Positions 1-9,635 of a stretch of 64,000 bases of DNA are shown in pieces (position 1 is the stretch's first letter; the number at the start of each line of letters is the position of its first letter). Origin of the DNA: Oxyruncus cristatus (lineage: Eukaryota; Chordata; Aves; Passeriformes; Cotingidae); assembly GCA_013399855.1 (NCBI GenBank), contig VXAY01006250.1, positions 1 through 64,000 of the forward strand, given 5' to 3'. Below the pieces are notes generated by a model. The model saw only the letters and a list, made by a program, of their open reading frames with translations, was not told the origin of the DNA and ran no database searches. Made by a program: the position numbers and the translations under genes.

Positions 1-375
1 CTTGCCCCTCTTTTTGCTATTGACATATCTGTAGAAAGACTTTTTGTTATCCTTAACAGAAGTGGCAAGATTGAGTTCAAATTTTGCCTTCGTCTCTCTA
101 ATTTTCTTTCTACAAGACCTAATTGCATTCCTAAACACTTCCTGAGTAGCCAGCCCTTTTTTCCATTATTGGTAGGCTCTCTTTTTTACCCTAATTCCCT
201 TCAAAATCTCCCTGTTCAGCCAAACCAGTTGTCTTCCCCACCGGCTTACCTTTCAGCACTGGGACAGCCTGCTCCTCTGCGTTCAAGACTTCCTTCTTGA
301 AGCATGTCCATGCCTCCTGGACCCCTTTATTTTCAAGGGTTGTTTCCCAGGGTACATTCTGAACTAGTCTTCTGA
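1..375 (-). mobile_element. CR1 LINE ORF2 fragment (endonuclease-RT linker)
   Basis: Read on the minus strand, this stretch translates in pieces into the region between the endonuclease and reverse transcriptase domains of a CR1-type LINE. The best-preserved piece, near the left edge, reads VKDNKKSFYRYVNSKKRGK, a typical LINE linker motif. Several frameshifts and stops show that the copy is dead. It runs off the left edge, so the RT part, if kept, lies outside. CR1 is the dominant avian retrotransposon. The subfamily was not determined. Confidence 0.8.
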
Positions 376-3300
376 ATAGAAGAGTGTGTGAAAGAAGAGG
401 GATGGGGACAGGTGGCTGATGGAGCAGCAGAGACTGGTGGTCCCACAGTTGAGACTTCTGTGTCTCACTGAGCAGCTTCTAATGTGAGTGATGGCCATTG
501 ATTTGTGTCACTTCAGGTCGTCTAAGAGCCGAGTTGGTGCTGATGCTGTTACTGTGCTTGATATCTGTGGATATAGTGAGCTTGTAGACAGAAGCACGTA
601 TCTGTTCAGGTAGATTTCAGTGGAAAACTTCATGTCATAGGAAGACTCTTGAGTCTTGGCTGCCTTAAGTTAACGTTTAGTATTGCAAACTCCAGAATCT
701 GAGTTGAATCATAGTATTTCGTCTTGAACTGGAGGCAGGATGCAGACACAGGACAAGCATAAATGCTGGGCTTCAGGCTTCTGCTTCGATTGTAATGTGT
801 TCTCAAAACAGATAATTAGTTCTGTTTGGCTGCATCTGTATTTGTTTTCTCAGTGTTGCAGCCATGAAAAGTGAGAAAAGTAGGAGGGGATGCAGAAAGA
901 CCAATTAAGGAATGTGTTGGTCTTTGTGGTGTTGAAGTGACATGCGTTCTCAGCTGTAGCCACTGCTGCACCACACATCCTGTAACTGAGAGTTCAAGTA
1001 GGGGCAATGCTCAGCTGTCCTTTTTACAATATATGTGTGTGACCTGGCAGAGTGTTCAACAAAACAGAGTGGTCTGGGGCCTGCACAGCAGTTATCTGTA
1101 CCTGCATGGGTGGCAGCTTCTTTGTTGCTCCCAGGAGTATTCAAGCAGGCCTGAGTCATACTCTAGTGGCCATCTCCCTTCTGCTTTGTTTCATGGGGGA
1201 CCTGTTGCTCATGGCAATTTGATCTTCATCCTGAAATTCATACTTTTCCTCAAAGGGCTTCAGAAGGCTAGAATGATGTTTGGATTTAGTACTTAGTCCC
1301 TTCCGTTCTCTACAGTGCTCATGGAGCAGCTCAACAGATTGATCACTCTAGTTATTTTCCTTACCCTTTCTGTGGGTTTGAGTTGGAGCAATGCAGGTCC
1401 AAAGCCATGGGGACCTGGTTACTGAGCATATGATTTCTAGCCTGGCTGGCTCTGCTGGCGTGGAACTGTTTAGAAAACAGTGACATGTTGTTCCTTACAC
1501 TTTCACCCAAATACAGGACCTAGTGCAGAACAAGTTCTGGTGCAGGAGTTGACAGCAAAGAGCAGTGTGAAGCTGACAGTTACCTCTGTGATAAACCTGA
1601 ATATAGAGGAGAGCAGCAACCAGAGCCATGTAGAGACAGTGGCATTGGAGCTCAAAGTGAGAAGGGATCAGGAGGGATTGACAGGAAAGGCTTTCAGAAT
1701 AGCTGTTCAGATCTGTGCTAAGTGAACCAGCAACATCTCAGAGTTCATTCCTTCAGAAGTGTTTCAACAAATTTAAATTGACAGCATGAGTTAGTAGTAG
1801 CTCAGCACTGGTTAAGCTTGCTACTGATCTCACAGTAACTATTCTAAACCTGGGTTTACTATTCCATGTACTCGTGGCCTAAGATGCTGCAATAACAAAG
1901 AGTTGTCTTGCTCAGTAGTATGCCTTAATTAGGTAGAGATTTCAGCAGAAGAGGCAGTTCTTCAGTGAGTGCCAGCTACAGTGGGCTGAAGTTACAAAAC
2001 TACAAATGCTGAGTGATGGCAGTGTGAGAGCTCTGTAATGTTATTTCTTAAACCAAAGGCTTGAATGTCAAGACCTTTGGATGTCTGGGCTGTGCCTGTA
2101 ACTTCTTTGGTTCCAAAATACTCCCATGGTCAAAAAAGCCTAGCAGCAACTTGGACAATTTTTGGAAGGGAGTCGGGGACTCTTTCTCACTGTTGTTTTT
2201 GGAAAGAAAATGGAAAATTTCATCATAAGGTAAGATAGAACTGAATAAAAGGAGAGGATGGGAGGTAGGGAGTGTAGGTGAGTGAATTACAGAAAACTGC
2301 AGAAATGGCAAAAGTTAGGTGGTATGCAAAGGGGAGGGAAGTTGTGAAGAGGATAGAAAAGATGGTCTGGTAGACTTTGTTGTAAGCTGTGATAAATTCA
2401 ATTTGGAAAAGCCTTTTTTGTTTTCTAGAGAGAAGAAAATGGATAATTCAGGATTACCACCAATTTTGGAATTGACAAATTCCCTTTCAAGTCTAAAACT
2501 GTGATTAGTGCAGTATGTCCTAATTATGTTCTGCTGTGATTTGGTAAAAAAAGCCTCCTTTTTATTTAGCTTATATGAGCAATTCAGAATTTTTGGCTTT
2601 CAAATTGAAATCTTCCTTTCCTACCATCATGCCAAATCCCCCAAACAAAACATAAACTGTAATTCATAAAGACTTAAAGGTCTTTTGGAGTGTTAAGTAA
2701 GACATGACGTGCTTTGGGTTTTTGCAATTGGCAAGTTATTTGCTCTTGCAGTTACAGACCACTGTACTCTATCTTTCTGTTTTGTTTTGATCTTTTACAG
2801 GAATAAAAAGTTTGGTTTAAGTCTTTGGGAAGTGTTTCATGGTCAGCACTGAATGTGGTGTGGACTACATTTTGGGGTGTCTTTTGTATGGCTGCCAGTA
2901 CTGCTGGGAAACTGCAACTTATACCCCAAAGGTCCTCCCACTTCAGGAAGTGTTTGTGGAGCTGTGCACTTCTCACATGCAGCTGGACTGCAGTTGGATG
3001 CTGTGCATTTGTCTCATAGTTGTAAAGCAGGATCCTTCTTAAAGCTCTGTCTGTAGTCCTGCTATGCTTCCCAATTGGAAATCTACCTGTTCCTGTGACT
3101 TAATGTGAAGTGTGTGCACAGTGCATGCAAAGAAGTTGGTCCATGAGCAGCTGAGCTAGTGAACCTTTATTTCTTAGGGATTTGTGTCCTCTGCTTCTCA
3201 GCCTGTCCCTCTTTCCTGTTGTTTTGCTGTATCCATCTCATCCTTTAGCAGCACTGCTAATTTGCTTTCATCCTGTCACTGCCCCAAACCCAAAGCATCT

Positions 3301-4844
3301 CACTGCTGTAGTATTTTTAATTGTCTTCTTTTCCCTAATTACAAGCTGAATCAGACACTGCTTGTTCTGCGTGTTTTTGCATACTGACTATTTGTGTAGA
3401 GGCTAAACAGAACCAGGACTGTTAAGTGACATATTCGACTGTAGCCTCAGTGGAGGCATTGCTTTCATTCTCTACTCAGTTCCTGGTTTTCTTGAAATGT
3501 GTAGAAATGTAAAACAAGGCTGGATTGCTTTGTCTGCTTTGATTGGCATTGACTGTAGGGCAAAGTGTTTGTGTAAGCTTCATTTCCATGAGAAACCAGG
3601 GTAGAAATGCTTTAAGAATAAATTACGAAAACTTAGTTGAATGCATATTTTTAGATTTGGTTTTAGTCATATATATTTAGACAGGAAAATTAATGTTAAA
3701 ATGACACAAAGATTTTGAGTGTTTTGAAGCAGTGTGTCTTACAAGACCCCCCAAAATTAGGTTGATAGCTTAGCATGATAATCATGTAACTGTTTAATTT
3801 CAACTTAGAAGAAAAAAGCCTGTTCATTTCACTTAAATGTCCAAATATTCGTTTTTACCTTCCAGTTTTATGTGAATATAACTTATGGAATATGGTTTCC
3901 AGCTTATTGTAGTAGCTGATCCAGGTAAATTCTGTTGGAAATAGTGGAATCTACCAAATCCTTATAAGATACTTGCATTTCAGATGCTGCTTTTCTGGAG
4001 TTTGGTGTGTTTTTTTGTGTTTGTTTTTGTGGTGCTTGTTTGGTTGATTGGTTTATTTTTGGTGTTGTTTTGTTGTTAGTTTGGTTTTTTAAGGTCTTAC
4101 AAATGCAATAATTTTGAGAAATTCCCATCTTTCTCTTTGGGGTGAGGCAAAAAATGCTTTGGATACATAGCACTGTCAACTACACCAACTGGAAAAAACA
4201 CCCTGTTGTTTTTCTTAAGTAGTATTTTGGTTGTCATTTGGGCAGCAGATGAAATAACGGAATGGGAAAAATTCTTTTCATAATGGATAAAGTTTTTATG
4301 ATCGGCAGCATTTGTTTTTCATGTAATTAGTGGAAGGAAAACAGTGTTTAACAGATGAAAACAGGGCCTAGGATTTAGGCTGCTATTTTCTTGAATTTGT
4401 TTTTGTCTTTGTCAAAAATCGGTAGTTTGTTTTGAAATTTAATGATGAAGAAGTGTTTTTGAAATGTCTGTATCTCAGTGGCAGTATTTCAAAGTGCTTT
4501 TTGTTTTTGGTTTACATGTGTAATGGAGAAAGCAAGTCAGGTTTATCAAGTGAAATATCACCTGGGTTCTTTTTTTATTGTTTGCTTCCAGATTTTTTAC
4601 AGAGGTAGGAAAGCCTATCATTAAATATTAGCTTGGTTTTTTTCAAGTTCAACTGATATAAAATGACTTTCAGAAGTTGGAGACACCTATGTTTGTATTT
4701 CTTTATGAAGTTGTTAGTACCTGTGCAAAACTTAGGCTTTCTAAAAAGGGGATTGGAGGGGAAGTGCACCTGATTATTTAGGAATGACAAAGAGTTGAAA
4801 TTAACATGGACAACTGACTTTACAGATTTTTTCCTTTATTGCAG
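376..4844. other. Non-coding stretch upstream of the CHAMP1 coding exon
   Basis: No convincing gene is visible. Open frames of up to about 140 codons (for example 871-1296) have no recognisable domain. A T/G-rich low-complexity patch lies at about 4003-4093. Because the CHAMP1 coding exon begins with a splice acceptor, this stretch is probably at least partly a CHAMP1 5' intron, but I could not identify an upstream non-coding exon. A possible acceptor at 2427-2428 followed by a short open frame is listed as a finding. Confidence 0.6.
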
Positions 4845-4905
4845 AAACTGAAACTTCCTCTTTAAAAGGTGCAGTGCTGTGAAAACTGTTACTGACAGTA
4901 GAAAA
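4845..4905 (+). other. CHAMP1: 5' UTR part of the CHAMP1 coding exon, after a splice acceptor
   Basis: A pyrimidine-rich tract ending TTTATTGCAG at 4844 is a good 3' splice site 61 bases before the ATG. The exon therefore begins around 4845 with a short untranslated leader. This fits a gene with non-coding first exon(s) and one coding exon, as known for mammalian CHAMP1. The upstream partner exon was not found. Confidence 0.6.
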
Positions 4906-7770
4906 ATGGACATGCTGCAGATACTCCGTAAAACTACAGAACGCTTAGAGTGTGACCACTGCAGTTTCAGAGGAACGGACTATGAAAACATACAAATTCA
5001 CATGGGTACTGTTCACCCAGAGTATTGTGATGAAATGGATGCTGCTGGTTTGGGTAAACTTATATTTTATCAAAAAAGTGCAAAACTGTTTCACTGCCAC
5101 AAATGCTTCTTTACCAGCAAGATGTATTGCAATGTGTATTACCACATCAAAGCACAGCATGCAGCACCTGAGAAGTGGAATGAGGAGCAGAAGGAACAAC
5201 GGGTAGAAGGAGATTCAGATTCATCTAAAAAAAGTGTCACGCTGGAGCCACAGAAACCTCCTCTTTCCCCTGAGTCGCACAAACCTGCCCTTTCTCCTGA
5301 ACTCCCCAAATCTGAACCTGTTGTTTCCCCCAAGCTTCAGAAATCTTCTGCGTCTCCAGAGCCCCAGATATCTGCTCAGGTGACTTCCTCAGAGGCAGAG
5401 AAGTCAGCCCAGACTGTATCCCCAGATCCAGAAAAGTCAGCCCAGGCTACATCTCCAGATCCAGAGAAGTTAGCCTCAGCTGTGTCTCCTGATTCACAGA
5501 AGCCATCCCCTCCTCTGTCCCCCGATCAACTGAAGCCATCTCCTGCTGTGTCCCCTGACCCACAGAAGCCATCTCCTGCTGTGTCCCCCGACCCACAGAA
5601 GCCAGCCCCAGCTGTGTCTCCTGAGCCCCGGCGGCATTCCCCAGCTGTGTCTCCAGAACCCCGGCGGCATTCCCCAGCAATGTCTCCAGAACCCCGACGG
5701 CATTCCCCTGCTGTATCACCAGAGCCCCGGCGCCATTCTCCTGCTGGGTCTCCAGAACCCCGCAGGTACTCCCCAGCTGTGTCACCGGAGCCAAAGAAAC
5801 CTACTCCAGCAGTGTCTCCTGAACCACGGAGGTATGCCCCAGCTGGGTCTCCTGAGCCACGGAGGCATCCCTCCCAAATGCGTAGGCCTGCTTCTGCTTC
5901 TCCTCCTGAAACCCGGAGGCCTGCTTCTGCAGTCTCACCAGAGTCATGGAGACCTGGTCCGCCTGTTTCCCCTGAGCCCTGGAGGTCTCACGAGGTGCAA
6001 AAGTCTTCAGCGGTTTCTCCCTGGGCTCCAAAGCCTGCCATGTCAGTGTCCTTAGAATCCCGGAGGTCTGCCCCTGAGTCCCGAAGGCCTGGCCCTGTTG
6101 TGTTGCCAGAACCTAGGAGGCTTGTTTCTGACTCGTGTAAGTCTACGTCCTTTTCTGAATCCCAGAAGTCTACTCTTGTTTCTTCTGAGCCATGGAAACC
6201 CATCTCATCTGTTTACCCTGAAGGCTGGAAACCTGTTCTGTCCCCTGACACATGGAAGCATTCTCCCCCTGTTTCTCCTGAGCTTCGAAAGTCTAGTCAC
6301 ACGGTTTCCTCTGACTCTTGGAAGCCCCCTTTCTTTCCTGAGGTCCGTAAGCCTGGTGTTTCAGTATCTCCTGAATCTTGGAAACTCTCTGAGTCACGGA
6401 AATCTATGTATTTTTCTGAAACTCAGAAATCCACCTCTGCTGCTTCATCTGAGATTCAGAAACGGGCTCATTTCCCTGAACCTCGGAAAAGAGTGCTGTT
6501 CCCAGAGTCTCGTAAATCTAATCCTACTGCTTCTACTGATGTCCAGAAACGTGCCGTCTTTTCTGAGCCCCAGAATCAAATATCTACTTCTGCTGTTTCT
6601 ACTGAAGGTCAAAAACAAGTCCTGTGTTCTGAAACACAGAAATCAGCTCTTGTTTCTTCTGAAGTCCAGAAGCACGCCCTATTTTCTGAAGCCCAGAAAC
6701 TTGCTCCCATTTCCTCTGAAATTCAGGAGACTACTTCCTTTCCAGAATCTCAGAAATCCACATCTCCTGAAATTCAGAAGCATGGCCTCTTTACTGAGTC
6801 CCAGAAACCTACTCCTGTTTCTCCTGAGACACCCAAACAGGTTGTTTTCACCGACTCCCAGAAATCTACTATTTCCCCTGATGTTCAAAAGCATGCTGTA
6901 TTTTCTGAGATGCAGAAGCCTGCTGCTGCTTTATCCTCTGATGTCCAGAGACATGCTGAAACTACTGTACCTTCTGAAATCCAGAAGAATATCCTGTTTT
7001 CCGAGCCTCACAAGTCTGCTTCAGGCTTTTTCTCCGAGCCCCAAACACCTAGTGAGTCTGGTGAGAGTGACTTTCTCTCTCACACTTTAGATGATCAGAA
7101 ACCACTGGATGATTTATTTTCACAGGATGAACAATCATTATTAGCCAAAGAATCACCAGAAGACATGTTATATTCATGCCCAAAAAAGAAGCCCAAGAAG
7201 GAAAACCAGGAGAACTCAGATTCTGAACTAAATATCAGTGAGTGTGGAAAGACAGAGATGGACTCAATGGAGATAAAGGAACAAGAATCCAACAGCGACC
7301 AAGAGCAGTATGATATGGAGTCATCTGATTACGGCAAAGAGAGCAAAATGGATGCAACTACTCCCACGCAGCCACAGTGTGTGCTGCAGTTTACTGAAGA
7401 GAAAGAGGCTTTCATCTCTGAGGAAGAAATAGCAAAATACATGAAGCGTGGCAAGGGAAAGTATTACTGCAAAATTTGTTGCTGTCGTGCAATGAAAAAA
7501 GGTGCTGTCTTGCACCATTTAGTTAACAAGCATAATGTTCAAAGCCCATACAAGTGTAAAATATGTGGCAAAGCTTTTCTCTTGGAGTCTCTTCTTAAAA
7601 ACCACGTTGCTGCTCATGGTCAAAGTTTGTTGAAGTGTCCCCGTTGTAATTTTGAATCAAATTTTCCTCGAGGCTTTAAGAAACATTTAACCCATTGCCA
7701 AAGCCGTCATAGTGATGATGCACCTAAAAAACACTTGGACAACCTTGAACCACTTGAAGAACAAATTTAA
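4906..7770 (+). CDS. CHAMP1: CHAMP1, chromosome alignment-maintaining phosphoprotein (zinc-finger protein)
   Basis: Uninterrupted 954-codon frame. The start at 4906 has an A at -3 and a G at +4; the frame stays open upstream to 4879 but has no earlier ATG. Two N-terminal C2H2 fingers are seen (C16/C19/H32/H37 and C64/C67/H80/H85), then a long Pro/Ser/Lys/Arg-rich region (about 110-710), an acidic stretch (about 715-830) and three C-terminal fingers (C855/C858/H871/H876; C884/C887/H900/H904; C911/C914/H927 onward). The ends match vertebrate CHAMP1 as I know it (ECDHCSFRGTDYENIQIHMG; CCCRAMKKGAVLHHLVNKH). The middle keeps the order of SPE-type, tryptophan 'WK' (W430 and several after) and FPE-type repeats described for CHAMP1. 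In mammals the protein acts at spindle and kinetochores, binds MAD2L2/REV7 through the WK region, and associates with HP1 and POGZ. It is longer than the human protein (812 aa as I recall), partly because of a tandem SPE expansion. Function here is inferred from homology. Confidence 0.97.
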   Translation: MDMLQILRKTTERLECDHCSFRGTDYENIQIHMGTVHPEYCDEMDAAGLGKLIFYQKSAKLFHCHKCFFTSKMYCNVYYHIKAQHAAPEKWNEEQKEQRVEGDSDSSKKSVTLEPQKPPLSPESHKPALSPELPKSEPVVSPKLQKSSASPEPQISAQVTSSEAEKSAQTVSPDPEKSAQATSPDPEKLASAVSPDSQKPSPPLSPDQLKPSPAVSPDPQKPSPAVSPDPQKPAPAVSPEPRRHSPAVSPEPRRHSPAMSPEPRRHSPAVSPEPRRHSPAGSPEPRRYSPAVSPEPKKPTPAVSPEPRRYAPAGSPEPRRHPSQMRRPASASPPETRRPASAVSPESWRPGPPVSPEPWRSHEVQKSSAVSPWAPKPAMSVSLESRRSAPESRRPGPVVLPEPRRLVSDSCKSTSFSESQKSTLVSSEPWKPISSVYPEGWKPVLSPDTWKHSPPVSPELRKSSHTVSSDSWKPPFFPEVRKPGVSVSPESWKLSESRKSMYFSETQKSTSAASSEIQKRAHFPEPRKRVLFPESRKSNPTASTDVQKRAVFSEPQNQISTSAVSTEGQKQVLCSETQKSALVSSEVQKHALFSEAQKLAPISSEIQETTSFPESQKSTSPEIQKHGLFTESQKPTPVSPETPKQVVFTDSQKSTISPDVQKHAVFSEMQKPAAALSSDVQRHAETTVPSEIQKNILFSEPHKSASGFFSEPQTPSESGESDFLSHTLDDQKPLDDLFSQDEQSLLAKESPEDMLYSCPKKKPKKENQENSDSELNISECGKTEMDSMEIKEQESNSDQEQYDMESSDYGKESKMDATTPTQPQCVLQFTEEKEAFISEEEIAKYMKRGKGKYYCKICCCRAMKKGAVLHHLVNKHNVQSPYKCKICGKAFLLESLLKNHVAAHGQSLLKCPRCNFESNFPRGFKKHLTHCQSRHSDDAPKKHLDNLEPLEEQI
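5536..5865 (+). repeat. CHAMP1: 33-bp coding minisatellite in CHAMP1 (ten units)
   Basis: Ten consecutive 33-bp units in frame (residues 211-320) encode an 11-residue repeat close to SPAVSPEPRRH. Units 4-7 are nearly identical at the DNA level; outer units drift to DPQKP or PEPKKP. Each unit gives one or two Ser-Pro sites, so this is a candidate multi-site substrate for proline-directed kinases (inference). The array is prone to length change by slippage or unequal exchange. Confidence 0.9.
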
Positions 7771-8550
7771 TCTTTTTTCTCCTTCTGGTAGAAAAGCTAA
7801 ATTTACAGAAGTGTTCAAAGTGTTACTGTATGTTAACCGAGTAGTTTAGCTGATCTGACAAGTCAGAAGATGCATGGTTTATTGTGCTATGTTTACCTTG
7901 TCTTTTATAGCTGTATTACTGAAGAGATTTACTTTTGAAAGTCATTTTAAATACGTGTTCATGTCTTTGTATTACCCATCAGTAGAGTCATATTTTATTT
8001 TTCAGATGTACTATGTTTTTGAAACCAAAATGGATACAAAATAGTTTTGTAAAGATTTGTAAAACGTATAGGCAATTAAGGACTGGAGTGGCAAGCAATC
8101 CATATTTTCCTGTGAAGACAACTTGTTTTTTCACCTTTGTTAAATGTTGTATTTTTCAAAATGTTTTTATCAAGTTCTCAAATCTAAAATTCTCACTAAA
8201 TTGAATGTGAATGAGCCAGGTATGAGAAACTGCCAATGTCCTGGAATAATGATGCCCTGACGTTGTAATTGAGTCAGTTGTTGGAAATTCATTGCACTCA
8301 ATTCTTTGACTTACTTGTCTCAGATTTAGAAGCATCAAGGTACCTATTTTGTGATTCTGTGTTTTGGCCATGTTTTAAGCATGTACTAATATACATTAAA
8401 TTGATAGATTAACGTCAGACTATGTATAGCTCAACACTTTCTCTTGATGATTCAGATGTTTGTAATGTCAGACAACCCTTAATTTTCTTGTATTTGGTGA
8501 AATGTTATGCTTTAATGTTTTAACAATAAAAAGAAACCCCACCTGGTGTT
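7771..8550 (+). other. CHAMP1: CHAMP1 3' UTR
   Basis: AT-rich sequence directly after the stop codon, without a further significant frame. It contains an ATTAAA at 8395-8400 and ends at a canonical AATAAA at 8525-8530. T-rich sequence follows from about 8558, as expected downstream of a cleavage site. The exact cleavage point is not visible; about 8545-8560 is likely. Confidence 0.7.
8525..8530 (+). terminator. CHAMP1: Polyadenylation signal AATAAA of CHAMP1
   Basis: Canonical hexamer 755 bases after the CHAMP1 stop, followed by a GT-containing segment and a long T-rich tract (8558-8580) that can serve as downstream element. An upstream ATTAAA at 8395 is a possible weaker alternative. Confidence 0.7.
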
Positions 8551-8622
8551 GGCCATTTTTCTTTTCTTTTTTTGTTTTTTCCAAATCAAGAATGAAACCT
8601 TTCATGTTCAACATATTCTCTT

Positions 8623-8700
8623 CTAAGTATCTTTGGCAACAAGAGATGCAAAATTACTGAGGGGTTCTGCTCTGAATGCTTCAACTTCCCAGTCATCAGC
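8623..8700 (-). CDS. Candidate terminal coding exon, convergent to CHAMP1; gene not recognised
   Basis: On the minus strand a near-ideal 3' splice site (branch-like GACTAAC, then CTTTCTTTCACAG with the AG at 8702-8701) is followed by 25 codons and a TAG stop. The peptide begins ADDWEVEAFRAEP and ends LVAKDT. It looks like a real C-terminus: mixed acidic and hydrophobic, no simple repeats. I do not recognise the protein. A possible preceding exon with a phase-0 donor lies at 9582-9635. The stop is about 70 bases beyond the CHAMP1 cleavage region, so the genes would be tail to tail. The nearest minus-strand AATAAA I noticed falls inside the CHAMP1 3' UTR (7877-7882), which would make the 3' ends overlap. 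It could be chance; confidence is limited. Confidence 0.3.
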   Translation of the reverse strand, partial: ADDWEVEAFRAEPLSNFASLVAKDT

Positions 8701-9581
8701 CTGTGAAAGAAAGGTTAGTCTAAATTTCATGTCTGTTTTAGAAAAACACATCAGATGTAAATGAAGGGAAACATGCAAAACCAGAATTTGTGCATTGTCA
8801 TTTAGCATGCTGGCCTCTGTGTGATTTGCATATTATCTGTTAAAAAACCGTAAGTACGTTATAATTCAGAAAGAACATAGATTTTAAGTGGAGGTAGCAC
8901 AAGGAAGGTTTAATTCTTCTCAGACTAAATTATGCATTAAGGTGTTGTAATTGTGTTTGATTGAAGCTGGTACTTTATCCCTTTTGTTTTTCAAGAGGGT
9001 TCTGGAAGTATGGGAAAAGGTATTTAAAGCTCTGTACTTTGGTGATTTCTCAGCACTGCCTATTTAGAGAAGGATTTAACTTCCTACCATTTCGATAGCA
9101 ATAACTTGAATGCATTCTGTGACTTAATAAAAGCCAACAGAAATAATTCGCTCTACAGCATAGAATCATAGATTCATTCTCTACTTCCCAAGTATTACAA
9201 AATACTGTTTCTTGCAATGACAAATAGAGCACATTAATGAAAGTCAGCATAGTGAAATAATTTCCTAACTCTGCAGTACATCTTTAATATATACTTGGGT
9301 ATAACACAATATTCAACTTTCAGATTCTCTGAATTTTTGAAGGAGGTTACTTTAATAGATCAAGCGTATGATTGAGAAGATGCTTCTGTATGGACTTTTA
9401 GGCGGTTTCTTTTGTATGATCCCTGTCCTTGGAGAGAAATCTCTTCTCTGTGTGTGTGTGTGGAAGGACACAGGTTTCAGTCATTCTCATGAAGAATGCT
9501 TGAGGGAAAGTACAAAATGAAAACAGGATAAAGAAACACCAAAGGATGTTAACTGTGGCCATATATGCTATACGAACTTAC

Positions 9582-9635
9582 CTTCATCTTTTTATTGTAA
9601 AAAGTGGTTAATAATTGTATGGAATGCCCAGTCAT
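9582..9635 (-). CDS. Possible small upstream exon ending in a strong donor (speculative)
   Basis: On the minus strand the sequence AAG|GTAAGT at the 9582/9581 boundary is a full-consensus donor. The 18 codons before it begin at an ATG (9635-9633), are open, and end in phase 0, which matches the phase of the candidate exon at 8623-8700. Together they would encode a 43-residue protein. An in-frame stop lies just upstream of the ATG, and no acceptor precedes it, so it would have to be a first coding exon. Evidence is only the donor and the phase match. Confidence 0.12.

Noticed and set aside
871..1296. 141-codon plus frame near the left end
   Set aside because: Cys/Ser/His-rich composition without a domain, no splice or polyadenylation context, overlapping frames on the other strand.
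3904..4179. Lys/Asn/Gln/Thr-rich 91-codon minus frame
   Set aside because: Product of a T/G-rich low-complexity patch at 4003-4093.
5447..5794. 115-codon minus-strand frame with repeats
   Set aside because: It is the antisense shadow of the CHAMP1 33-bp coding minisatellite.
9162..9177. CATAGAATCATAGATTC, similar to a CR1 tail
   Set aside because: Only about 16 bases match and no CR1 body follows on either side.
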